Shown here: positions 1-63,681 of the stretch, one piece after another
How the letters are laid out: each line of letters starts with the position of its first letter
Position numbering within the stretch: position 1 is the stretch's first letter
NCBI GenBank assembly: GCA_018881555.1
Contig: JACAXG010000012.1
Span: 2,644,736-2,708,735 of the forward strand
Direction: 5' to 3'
DNA from: Amblyornis subalaris
Taxonomy: Eukaryota > Chordata > Aves > Passeriformes > Ptilonorhynchidae
Length of the DNA: 64,000 nucleotides
Program-made: the position numbers and the translations under genes
The notes under the pieces: model-generated
The model's database searches: none
What the model saw: only the letters and a program-made list of their open reading frames with translations
Told to the model about the DNA's origin: nothing

Positions 1-51914
<51,914 letters not shown>

Positions 51915-52175
51915 GAGGAATTTGGCCCTTTATTTAACTGAACGTTCAACCTAGAGAAGATACATCTGTTTCTATTTCATTTGCCACACTGAAGCCTGTA
52001 CCCACCTGGCCAGTGCCTGCCAGTGGATGGGGAGAGCTCCCATCTCGCCTCCTGTCACTGTCAGCGCTGAGGGATTTCATTTGGTTTTCTCCCCTTTGGC
52101 TGCTCGTGTTCTTAGCTGACTGGATATCCACTCGCTTAATATTTCAATAATAAAATCAGTAAGGCAAAGCCAGAT
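51915..52175 (+). other. MAP3K20: MAP3K20 alpha 3' UTR
   Basis: Short untranslated stretch after the alpha stop, ending at the poly(A) signal at 52149-52154. The cleavage point is estimated at 15-25 bases beyond it. Confidence 0.65.
52149..52154 (+). terminator. Poly(A) signal of MAP3K20 alpha
   Basis: AATAAA 235 bases after the alpha stop codon, the first canonical signal downstream. Confidence 0.65.
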
Positions 52176-55100
52176 GCCACAACAAAAGGCTCTCTGTTTC
52201 ATCCTTAGGGAAGTTGTGCTGTTACCTCTCACCTCACTTTGCCTCTAGATGCTGAGTCCAGCTCTGAGCAGGGTCTCCTCACCCCTTGTCTAATCTGCTT
52301 CTGCCAGGGCTGCAGGAAGAGGTAGTATTTTTATCAGACCAGCATAGTCTGAAAAAAAGGGATACAGGGACATTTTTCTTCAGGTCCACTTCAGCAGCTT
52401 CACTTCTCCACCTTCAGCTTGCCATCCCTTCTCAGCAATTTCTTACTTTGTTCCCTATTAAAAGCCCCAACACTAGCTACCCAACACCACTGAGCACACT
52501 GTCACATACACAGATGCCTTAATCAGAAGGAGAATCAAAAACTGGGCTTTATTCTTTTGGGGAAAAAAATAAAAATAAGGTGAGAAAAAGGCGTTACCTT
52601 TATCATAGTTACAACTAACTCCACTGAGATCTATGATAATGTTTATCCCTGTGCAGCTGGCATTTTTTAATTGAATTTTTAAATTTGGCCAGACTGTGTC
52701 GCTTTTGTCTTTCAGTCTTCAGGTAGTAAAGACAAGGTCAGCAAAGTTTCTGATTGATGTGGTCTTTAGCTCTGCCTGAGAACAAAGACACAGCTTAGAC
52801 TCAGTTGGCGTCAGAAAGTTTCTTCGTGGCCTTTTCACTCCAAGTTGATTTCATACAATTAAAAAGGAGAAAAAAAAGTTTGGGCTTCACAAGATGCAAG
52901 AGAGAAAAAAAGGAAGAAATAGATAAAGGAAGCTGAACCCAAAGCAATGCACAGTACCCTCTGAAAGCCAAGGAACTGCAAATTAGAGGTGCCTTTGAAC
53001 AAGGTGCTGCACACCATCCATCCCAGGTGGTACTTGCTGGCATGCTATTGTGAGTGATGCTGGCAGAACTGCTGGCACATTGGCAGCTCAGGGTGAGGGA
53101 GTATCACCATTGCCCTGTCACTCAACATTCTAAAGGACGTGTAAATTCCCTGCTCCACACAAAGGCCACTCCTGTGGGTATATGTAGCTCTCTTTCCTCT
53201 GATTGCCACCAGCCCCAGTGAGGGCTGAGCCCTGTGGTGAGTTTCCAAGACCTACCAGATTTAACTGGGACTCATGTTTCATGAAGTCAGGGCAGGGTCC
53301 ACCAAAACCAATGGAGCAGGACACAACTGATACCAGGTGTCAGGAATCGGACCTCTGTCATTCAAGTGCCTTTTCTTCTGACAACAGTTAAGAGCAGAAA
53401 AAATGGAAGCTTTACCTTGAAGTGAGTTCAGCTGCATGTGATGCCCTGTGGTAACAAAATTTGCCATTTTCTTGTGGCTTCAAATTGGCTGAAAGCTAGT
53501 TAGTAACCCAGCTTCTGGCCCTGGTTTACTGAGCCTGACAACTAATTTGGGGGATGTGGACAGTCTAGCACTGGATGTTTCTCTGCCACAACTTAGCAGA
53601 GGACTGGGGTTTTGTCTAAGTTGGGATCCTTCCCTGACATTTCTTGCCATGACCAAAATGAGCTGGAGGATACCAACTAATAGTAACTGTGCCTGAGAGT
53701 AGTTGCTAGAAATGTGCTTGTGTTATTAAAATTTGGATATGCATCTCAGGAATCACAGCTGGGCCTGCGCAAATCCTAGGAAAGAAATTGCAAAAGTTTG
53801 GAAGGGCACCTTTCTCTTCTAGGGTGATCAAGACGGTGGTGTCGTTGTACGAGCCTGAGACACTGTGGGCTGGTGGTGGCAATTCAAGATTTATCAGCTG
53901 CCTGTGGTTGTTTGTCAAGATGTCCAGCAGGATGCCTCTGCTGTTTGTAAGCTATTTAATGCCATGCCTAATTTTAATCTGCAATGTACTGTTTGTCCAC
54001 ATCTGTTGTATTAAAGTGTTCATTAGCATTTAAAGAAGGAGTGGATGGTATTGATCATGCCTATTAAAATCAAACAATCATGCATTAGTGACTGATTAGA
54101 AATCCTTTTGCTGCACCAGCATTGCTGGTTAAAGCAACAGTAAGTGAACTTGTAAAAAAAAAAATTCTCAGCAAGATCTAGTTTTCCATCTTGTTTTTAT
54201 CATTCTTAATGTGGCTAATCCCTACCTTGGTGATAATTCATTAAAAACAAAAATGTGCTTACATTTTCATACACACAGCCGGTACTTTACAAAGCTGAGC
54301 CTTTTTTTTCCCATGTTTTACTAACATGCAGCTAGAAGACCATGCACAGCAATGTGTAAAATCAGACTGTCTTGGGCAACTACCCCTCAGCACATGCTCT
54401 TTGGAAAGGAGCCATGCTATATTCACTTAGGGTTTTCTTACAAGTCTGTTAAAGCCAATCTTATTTAAGTACCAGTACGTCTAGATTTGCACACCAGGAG
54501 CTGGACACACTGCCCTCCATCCACACACATGTCCTTGGCAGTGCTACAACTGCTACACTCTCCCTTCATGGTTGACTTTGCAGGTGGCACAAAATACCAC
54601 TGCTGTAGTGCTGCCACTTGGTTTCCTGGCTTTTGGACTTCATATATCCATGCATGGATGTTGATGTTTTCTTAATCCCCAAAAGGTACCTGCATTTTCC
54701 TCTTCCAGGGTTTAAAATGCTCTGAATTGTAAGAAGCGAGCTCTGAGATGGCTGCTGGAATGGATGATGAAAATAGCAGAGAGGTCATGAAAGCAAATTC
54801 AGAACTGGACATCCAAAGCGAGTGAGTATTTGCATCCAATTGAGAGAATGTTTACAAAATCAGATACAAATTTCCTTTCTTTTTTTTTAAAGTGTGAGAC
54901 TTACTGTCAGAGCTTACACAGAATCTGTTTGTTCGTCCAGCAGCATTTTACTCTATATCTTGTGGGAATCACAAGAGTTACCCAACTCTCTCTGGATGCC
55001 AGACATGAGCAGGAATGTTTCAGGGAAAACAGGAGCGTCTCTTCCCAGCCATTGGTTCTTGATCCTGCCGATGGGTTTTGAGGGAGGAAGCAGTGCTCAG

Positions 55101-58100
55101 TTCAGACAGGAAGAGTAGGTTAACTTCAGCATCATGGTCCTTGGTTTTCTGAAACTTTACAGGATTTACCTCCACAGCTGATGTCTTCATGGCATGAGCA
55201 AAAAATCTTTCTTTTTCTGCCAACAAGACATGTGGTTCAATTTTTTTCAGCGTGTTTTCTGTCTTTTTTTTTGTCTTTCCCATATACCTACGGATGTCTT
55301 AAAAAAAAAAAAATAACAACAGGAGGATGGAGAGCAGACACTTACCACTGAGGTTAGCAATCATTCTTCTTCAGCTCAGTGTCCCAGAGCTGCGTCTGAC
55401 CCTGGTGGGTATTGGCTTCCTAAGTACACAAGTTCCTCCAGCAGCACTGGGGTATCTGCCACTGCCATCAAGAAGGACTGGCTGTAAGAGATGAGTGTCC
55501 TGGGGACCTACTCCATAGAGGGACTGACAGCCAGACCAGCGGCTTGGCACGGCGCTGTACTCTCTGGGCGCTTGTTCGCTGTGTCTTGCAGGTCAGGGAC
55601 ATGTGCTGCTGAGCTGTGAATCAGCTGGCAATTCAAGTGCCTGTGAAACCCTGCTCCCAAGCAGGGCAGCACATGAATGTGAGACTCCCTGGAGCAAAAA
55701 CATTGCCCAGTCCTGCAACCACAGGCCACTTTTGTTCACATATAGCCAGGGCACGAGGGGGCTGCCCACAGGCAGCTTGCTCAAGAGCCAAAGGTCTTTC
55801 TGAAAGGTGGAGAGATGCTCAGAGGGCTTTTGTAGCTGCTCATCTGCCTGAGTGGCAAGAGCATGAAATGGAAGGGTAACCTGTCATCCAGGTCAACCCC
55901 TCACAGAAGCCTTTCCTCTTCCCGCAGAGCCTTTGCGAATTCACAGAAGGACGATTGTCACAGAGATGACAGCCCACTGAATGGTCTAAGGGGCACCAAA
56001 ATCATAAACAACTCCGGGCTGTTCCTCACCCTAACCCCCTGTGACATGAGCAGACCATCAATCCATCCCAGGGCAGCAGAGGTGCAGAGGTCGCTTTTTA
56101 TGGCCTGGGCAGGAATTTCTGCCAGCTCAGAGTTTTATTTAGGCAACACTGTAACCTCTCTCTCTTCTGACATTTCTAGTTGTTGCTTTGGCCTCATATT
56201 GATTCCGACAGACACACCAAAACATAGTGCCTCTGCTGTGCCTGTCAGGAAGATAAATAGAAGGAGTGATCAGAGAGGGGAAATGAGGTGGCTGTCCAAC
56301 CCCTTTTTGCAGGGAAATGCAGCTCCCAGGGTTTCAGCCTGTCTGCCTGCTGCCACAGTGCACTGTACCTCTGTGCTGGGGGAAATCTGGTCATACTGCC
56401 TGGGTGGGAAGGGATGACTGTGGGAACTGTTCATCCCGTGCTGATGTTGCTGAGAACTGCCTTCAGCACGTGGGATGCCAGTGGCCCATCTGTCTCCCCA
56501 TCCACACCCTGATCTCAGTAATGCCATTCCAGTGGACCAGGCACTGCCATGCTCCCAGGAATAGTGGTTTTCAGAGCTGGGGTTCACAGGTGTTTCGGCT
56601 GTTTGGTTTATTTCCATGGAATTCTAGAGAAAGCAAACACAGTCCCTGTTCAGCTGGGAGGGGAGACTGCCCATTTGTGCCTCCCCTGGCACTGCAATGA
56701 CTGAGCTAATGCCCCATAAGAACCTGCATTCTTGCTGTGAGATGGGGATGGGTGCTTTTGGACATTGTTTACTTTTTCAAGACAAAATTGGCTACTGCTC
56801 TATCTTACCTGCTCTGTCTTACCTGCTCCCAGCGATTATTTTCTAGCAGTTGGCCATATCTGACAGCATGCTGACACAATCTCGCAACTTGCTGAGCTGA
56901 TTTAAGGAGCAGAGTTTGCCTCACTCAGAGCAACAGCCCCCAGCCAGGGCACCTCTCACCTCTGTCCAGCTTTCTAGCTCAGCCAATGCTGCTGAGAATC
57001 AAACCCCATGTATTTTAAGACTTTCTNTAACTTGCAGACTCGCTTCCAAGAACATTGGATTGTGCATCAAATATATGCAATTGATTTTTTTGATTGTGCT
57101 AGAGAATGCACTTTGACATAATAATAATAATTATTATTATTACTTTAGGCTGGGAAAGACGGGCAGTGACTTATGTAACTGTGGAAAAACCCCAAACTGA
57201 GAGACCTCCTGGCATCTCATGTCACTAAATGGAATCAAATAGCTGTGCTACCTCTGAAAATTACATCTGACAGAATTATTTTCTGTATGTGTGTCCACCA
57301 TAGAAGGGTTTTTACATAATATTCTTATCTAATGAATTGCCAAAGCTTAGCAGTTCAAGCCAGTTTGTTGCAAAAAGTTAGAGGTTAGAGAGGAGAAGTC
57401 TATTACGGCAATAACGCTAATAAGGGTCTGCCAAGATCACGTTTGAGTAGATGTAAATACAGGGCATTTGAGATTAACAACTCAGAGGACAGAGGAATGG
57501 TGCTGGGAGGCAGTGGCCTCCTGGGAGCAATGCGAGCTGGGGCTAAAGCCTGCAGCCCTCCCCTGCAGCTCCCACTCCAGCAGCATCCGCGCTCCCCCCA
57601 GCCGCAGCTCACTGCTCCCATTCCTGCCCGGAGGCTGGCGCCTCCTCCTGAAACTGCTGGCGGGCGGCAGACACGAACACTGTGCTGTGTAGAATGAAGT
57701 GGCTTAATACACCTGGGGCTCAACACATACATTTCTTTTCCTGCCTCAGCAAGCAAGGTAAGGGCTCCCTGCAGCAGAGAAGGCATTTCCCTTATGCTGT
57801 GAAAAAAACCAAGGGCCTGAAAACTTAATCTGTGCCCTGGGAACCCCTGGCAGGCAGTAGCAAGCCTTGAGGGAGGCTTTCTTCCTGTGCCCCCCACTTC
57901 CTCCCTCCTGAGAGAGCTGCCAGGAGAGAGATCCCTGGGAGAAGGTTATGCCACCCCCTGTCCTCCCACTCTCATCCTCTCCCAGCAACCACATCTTGCT
58001 GAAGGCTGGTGGAGGCAATGCAAATCAACATTCGCAAAGAGGCAGTAGCAAAGCTTATATGAAAGGCCAAAAAANCAGATTGCAGTAAGTACTTTTGATT

Positions 58101-59548
58101 ATTTTCTGATAGCCTTGTTTCCCACAGCTATACATTTGCAGAACATTTTGTAAATGTTATCTTTATGACATGACTAAATGTAATTTGCATTTTCAAAGGG
58201 CAATATAAATCAAAGCCCAGCAATGAAAGGGCTGAGATCTTGAGCTTTTAAAAGTGGCTACTGCATATCAAAACCAGCTACTTTTGATCAACATTTTTTG
58301 CTATGCATTTTGTGGAATGGCTACAGGATACCCAAATGAGCATTGTAATTACACTCCCATAAGGTGCATCATAATGCTCTGGGCTTCAAATTATCTGCTA
58401 TGACTTATATATGGAATAATCATTAAGGTTTCTGTCAGAACTGACCACATTTCAGCCATTCTCTTAGTGCACTGATGAATATAGTATCAACTGCTCTGTT
58501 TCTGTCACTGATCTGTATTATTCCTTTGGTTTTCCTTCTCTGATTCTTTCCGTTTTTGTGGTCTTCCCAGTTTGTGTCAAAGAAACACGGTATCGGATAG
58601 GATCAGACATGACCACCTTCAATTCGACATGCAAGATGCATTTGCACCCAGCCTTTACTAACAAGAAAATTACAGCAAAGCACAAGGAGATACAAACCTG
58701 TTAAATTAAAAGGAGAAAATCTATTTCTCCTTGGAGAGAGAAAAAAGGAAGAAGATACTAATTGCATTGTGGAGGTATTTTATGGAGCTGGTACAGTTCG
58801 TCTTACTATAAACTGATTGTACATGTTAAATAGTTAAAAATATTTATTTTACAAAATCTGATTCTACCTATCAGAGCACAGTATTAAAGTATTTACATTA
58901 AAAATGTACTCCATAAAAATTCATGTCCAGCAAACATTTAGACGTCTAACGATAATTAAATCTCCAAAAGTGGCCATCCTCCTGTTTCTGTATAAGAACA
59001 AGTGTATCCTTTTTGGACTGCAATCAATAGCAGGTTGCCTGATTATACACCTTATTATGTCTTGTATAGTAGCGTGAGCCACTGGAGGGTGACATGTGAA
59101 CAAATAGATATGCTTGATCAGATCTTTTCAAGAAACACACCTTACAGGAGAGAGAAAAACAATTAGTGTGTGTTATAGGTTACCGATTTACAATTTACAT
59201 CATAAATCAATGTCTCATTATTTTAATGCAAAATGTTTTTAGCTTCATTTTATTGCACTAATGGTTTCAATAACACACTATAATTTGCTCAGATGAAGAG
59301 GTGATTGGACAGCTCTTACAGAAATTTTTAATTACTGTCATTAGTGGCTACAGTCTTATTCTTTTCTATGGAGCTAAGATACGTGTTACTGCATTGTGCT
59401 ACGGGTACTCTTTGGCCATGAGACTCCACTCTCCCTTTTCTCTGAAATGCTTCATCTATAAATATGTGTCACTGTGCAAGTCTCATCAAAATAATTACTA
59501 GCATCACATAAACATTAACTAATGCATCCACATACTATTTTAGGCAGG
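52176..59548. other. Intergenic region, first part
   Basis: Between the end of MAP3K20 and the LTR. Composition alternates between AT-rich DNA and GC-richer patches (55500-56500 and 57480-57980). Only short ORFs without recognisable domains occur on both strands; an acceptor-ORF-donor block at 54709-54821 is reported as a finding. N bases at 57027 and 58075. Confidence 0.6.
57119..57142. repeat. Perfect 24-base AT palindrome
   Basis: Twelve bases of TAA repeats followed by their exact reverse complement (TTA repeats). It can form a hairpin or cruciform; probably microsatellite-derived. Confidence 0.9.
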
Positions 59549-60599
59549 TGTGGTGGTGCATTCCCACTCTTGGGCCATACTATTATCTCAGAAACACTCA
59601 TTAGGCCTTGGCCTTGACAAACACCACCTGGGCTAAGCTCCTCTTGAGCTTACCAGGAACGCTGTCTGCTCCCAGGAGCTTAGGCTTTCTAGTGAGCTTC
59701 TGTTTTTAATGAACAGCCTTGAAAACTGATTTTTCTTGCCTGAATAACAACTCAAGTGNAACATTTTTGTTATCAGACTTTCAAAGAAAATAACTGACCA
59801 AAATTGTGGCCAGAAAATTACTATGACTAAAGTCAACCCTTTTGTGACCCTATAAAGAGCAGGCCTCAGTGAGACCCTTAGAGCCCTTCTGGACTGCAGC
59901 GGGCTGTGACCAGCATCTCCCCCTGAGTGGGGCCTCTCAGAGTCCGTGGACTCTCATGTTAGCCATACTTGGGGGACCACCACCACATGCCAACAATGGA
60001 GCCTGGGCTGATACCTCCACATCTTGAGGCTCAACCCTTTGCCCGCCCATTGAGAAGATGCAAAGGCATCTGATGTGAGTACTTTGCTGAATTCATAGGG
60101 AATTTTTCAAATGTATATACCTTGTACATACTCCTTTAGGTCTGTGTGTATGTGTGAATATGCTATAGCAAATGTACTGTGAATGTTGTTCTCCTCAATT
60201 AAGTACTTTAGATTCATAACTAAGTTAGGCCTATTACTGAGTTACTGCTTTGCTGTAGTAAATTCTGTAAGAATCTTTCATTAAATGATTTACATTAAGC
60301 TATTGATTAAGTGCTGTTAAATTTAAGTGCCATTAAAACTTTTAGGCCTAAACCATTTTTCAAGTCTGGGGCTAAGTTTGGCAGGGAGGTCCACTCTGAA
60401 TCTTGTGACTCAATGGGAAGGTGTCCCTTATTCTTTTCTATCCTTACTCTTTCTCATCCTTACCCTTTTTTCACGTAGATAATTTTCGGTTGATTTTAGT
60501 TTTAGATTGATTGATTTTAAATTTCAGTAGAATTTTTCTCCGTGTGCTGTAACCATCTAGTAAGTAGTAGAGTGAATCTTGCCAATGACCTTTGTCACA
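59549..60599 (+). mobile_element. Probable solo LTR of an endogenous retrovirus (ERVL-like)
   Basis: About 1 kb that differs in style from its flanks. It starts TGTGGTGG, has a promoter-like TATAAAGAG at 59851-59859, and continues with a GC-richer R-like block (AGCCCTTCTGGACTGCAGC, then GACCAGCATCTCC and CTTGGGGGACCACC). That wording is like bird ERVL-type LTRs as I remember them. An AT-rich U5-like part ends near TTTGTCACA. No gag, pol or env frame adjoins it, so this would be a solo LTR. I could not find a matching target-site duplication, so the ends are uncertain, and the family assignment rests on pattern memory only. Confidence 0.45.
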
Positions 60600-62850
60600 C
60601 TTTCACTTTTATATTAAACATGCTCTGGCCAATACCTTTGCCAGTGATTCTTTGAGTATCCTAAAACATTCATTCATGACAGCAGGTAAAAATGTATTGC
60701 TTCAATCTAAAAAAAAAAGGGAAGGAGCATAAAGTACGTTGTTCATAGTTAAGATAGGAAGTGTGTAGGAGAGCCAGGGATGGAGCAGCAGGAGTCCTGC
60801 CTCCAGAGAGCAAAGCTGTGTTACAATGCCAGCAGCTGAAACCCATGGGGTGACATGGAGGACAGTGCTTGTCCTTCGTCCCAGCAGACCAAAGGTCACA
60901 TTTATTGTTTCTGACAATGGACCTATTGTTGGAGGTTCATGTTCTTGCTACTGCTTGAAGCCCCTAGCATGTAAACAACTTTGCTTTCCCCAGACAGCTG
61001 CAGAAAGCGTTGTACACTCAATCTACTGCATGTCCCTTTTTAATTTCAGCCAGTTCCTTAGCAGGTCTTCCAAGGGCTGCTACCATGTGCTGACAGCTCA
61101 TTTCAAGGACATACAAGACCTTAACAGACTATTTTCTCNAAAACACCTGATAAAATACTCCAGATGATCTTTGCTGAGCCCTGAGGGGTAAGCTTGCTGG
61201 TAGGACCCAGACCGGGGGACTGAACAGGCGGGGATGTTTTCCTCCACTCACATTAGCCTAATTTAAGTGTGGCTGAAAATGCAATGCTCACCCCGGTTCA
61301 GCTTTGCATGTCTTCAGCTACTGTTAATAGCTAGATGTAAGGCAGTGCTGCTGTGGACAGTGGTGCCTATGTCTTGACAAACACAGGAAAACATTTTCCA
61401 TCATGGTAAAGCCAGTTGGTAAATTTGTTCTGGCCATCCACTGAGGGCATCTGGGCCCTGCAAGGCAGAGCAGGGGCATGAAGGGCATGAAGATGAAAAC
61501 AGCAGAAATAACAGTGTCACAGGTCACAACAGCAATCTCATGAGTTGCAGACCTTCATTTTCTGGTACCCTTCCTCTGTGCTGTAGGAAGGGAAGCTTCT
61601 GCCCCTCACACACTTCCCATTTCTCATTTCTCTTTTCCCTTTCCTGGTCCCTTCTCCCCAGTCATCTGTAAAATATGTGAGCTGACAGACACAATTTTCA
61701 ATAAAATAATTATTTTTCACATATTAAAACCCCCCCTGACAATACAGTTCACAAAATGTCCTGTCCGGATTCCCCACAAAGTCGCTGCTCTGGCCTATTA
61801 ATTGGAAAGCCATTTGACTACATATGTAGTTTGAAGATTTGAAGAATGCTCTTTACATTAAGCATTAAATGAAAAATCAACTGCAGTTTCAAGTTTTGCT
61901 TCAGCTAGTGCCATCAGTACTCCATAACATTTCATATGATGCTCTTAAAAGCTGTGAAGGTTGGCTACTTTTCTAGTAAAATTCTGATAGTTGTGATTCA
62001 AGATGTTAAGGGCTTTTACTGTTGATAAACTGGATCTCTTTTTCCATGTAAATAAACTAGTATTTGTAAATTTCTTTTTCTGAAAGAAGTAAAACTACAT
62101 CAAAATTCAAAAAACATCCCACTCTTCCCAACGGAGCTGCCTTTTTTGGAAGCCGTCTGGGTGGCAATCCTCCACTAATGCGGATTTAGAGGAATGAAGT
62201 GTGGTCTGGTCTCTGGAGAACCGGTTTAGTTCATCTGCTTTTGTGCGTGTGCTGACAAGCCAGCGGTGCAGGTAAGTATGTAATTATGGGCTTATTTAAA
62301 ATGGAGATTCTTTTACATGACAGATTGCAGCATGCACAGGAAGAATAATGCCCACAGAAAATAGAGCACCTCCGTGAGGGCTCTTGTACTCTGTTGTGCT
62401 GTAGCCTATTTACAGGCTTTGGCTCAGAGGTGATTGGTGGTTTGCCTTACATGGGCACAGCTTCGCACGTGCAGGGGACCTCCTCCCTCCAGCCCACTGC
62501 AGCGGGGCCTTGCCTGCTGTCAGGGAGGCACCTGGAAACGCAGAGCAGCAAGAGTTGCACTGGTATTGAGCCCTGCTCAAACCACAGGATAAACAGAGGA
62601 TTATAGCAAACACGGGGGCCACAAACCCTATACAGCTTCTTCAGGGCTTCTCCCATTACTATTGCTGCCAAACATGGTGTAGCAGTTATTTTGCTGTGTT
62701 TTAACGGCTGTACTTGATTTAATGTGCTATTATAAATGTTACCTAAAATGGTTCGAAATGACTGATCTATTTTCTTCTGGCCAATCTTCAAATAGTATTT
62801 TGTTTGCAAAGAGCAAGGCAGCCAACTTCTTTGTAAAATTCTGTTGAACT
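60600..62850. other. Intergenic region upstream of CDCA7
   Basis: AT-rich to mixed sequence between the LTR and the CDCA7 CpG island, with an N at 61139. No exon, RNA gene or assignable repeat was recognised. Confidence 0.6.
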
Positions 62851-63354
62851 GTTGTTACNCGAGGAGCAGAGGCATCACCCAGTTTCACTCCTAACGCTGA
62901 TCTGTGCTCCTGGGGCCCTGGTGAGTGACACTCCACTCCCCGTGGGAGCCGAGCTGCCTGTGCGCTGCGGGCTGGGTGTTCTGATGCAGTGCGCTTTTAC
63001 TGTCCTGCTTGGCAGACGGTGCTGCGTGCGAGCACTGCTGGGCACAGAGGCTCGACGGGTGCAGGGTGGCGGGGGTACGCGGGGGCTGCCCCAGCCCTGG
63101 GGGCAGAAAGGACACAGACCATTGGCTTTCTTTTGTGAAGCCCTCAATGACCCTGAAAACTGGCAGGTTCGGGGCTTTTATTTCAGCGTGAAACCAACCT
63201 AGGTTGGGCATATAAAATGAATTATTTTAAAGAAGATAGAGACCACGCAGGCTGTCCCAGCGGGAACCCGCTCGGCACGGACAGGGACAGGCATGGGCCC
63301 GGAACCCGGGCCCCACCCCCTCCACCCGANTCCTACGGTGCTCCGGCCGGGAGC

Positions 63355-63364
63355 TTTTCGCGCC
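63355..63364 (-). promoter_or_regulatory. E2F site, distal
   Basis: TTTTCGCGCC matches the E2F consensus (TTTSGCGC-type) with strong core CGCGCC. It lies about 300 bases upstream of the putative CDCA7 start codon. Confidence 0.5.
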
Positions 63365-63613
63365 ACAGGGCCAGGCCCTTGCAGCTCCACAAACCCCACA
63401 CCGCGAATAGAAAAAAAAAAAGGGAGCCTCCACACTGGCCCTTTCGGGGACATCCCGGGGGACCTGACGAGTTCCTCAGCAGAGATGGGCGGACGGGCGT
63501 GGGGCGAGCACGCCGGGTGCCCGATCCCGCGGGGGTATAGGCTGCATCTGCCAGGACTCGGGCGGCAACGCGGGAAAGCCGCCGCCGGGCCCCGCCCCCC
63601 GCGGTCCAGCCGC

Positions 63614-63624
63614 TTTGGCGCGAA
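63614..63624 (+). promoter_or_regulatory. E2F site, proximal
   Basis: TTTGGCGCGAA, a full E2F consensus, ends 36 bases before the putative CDCA7 ATG, so it is at or very near the transcription start. This placement is typical for cell-cycle genes. Confidence 0.65.
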
Positions 63625-63660
63625 CCTTCAGTTCCNGGCGCTCGCCCCGCCGCCGCCAGC

Positions 63661-63681
63661 ATGGCTCCGCCGCGCCGGCAG
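63661..63681 (+). CDS. CDCA7: CDCA7 first coding exon (partial gene)
   Basis: Seven codons, MAPPRRQ, from an ATG in good context (GCCAGCATGG) to a splice donor GTGAGC at 63682. The gene itself runs off the window. The identification rests on synteny and layout. In human, CDCA7 lies next downstream of MAP3K20 on the same strand. As I recall it, its first coding exon is equally short and ends in Gln (MDARRVPQ). The promoter here carries E2F sites, as expected for this gene. CDCA7 is a nuclear zinc-finger protein that recruits the HELLS remodeller to hemimethylated heterochromatin and is mutated in ICF syndrome type 3. The exon is too short for a homology proof; an unrelated CpG-island gene is the alternative. 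Confidence 0.65.

Noticed and set aside
55323..55490. Resemblance of PELRLTLVG to the first strand of AIG1/GIMAP GTPases
   Set aside because: The P-loop (GxxGKS) does not follow and no other GTPase motif is visible downstream. The match is too short.
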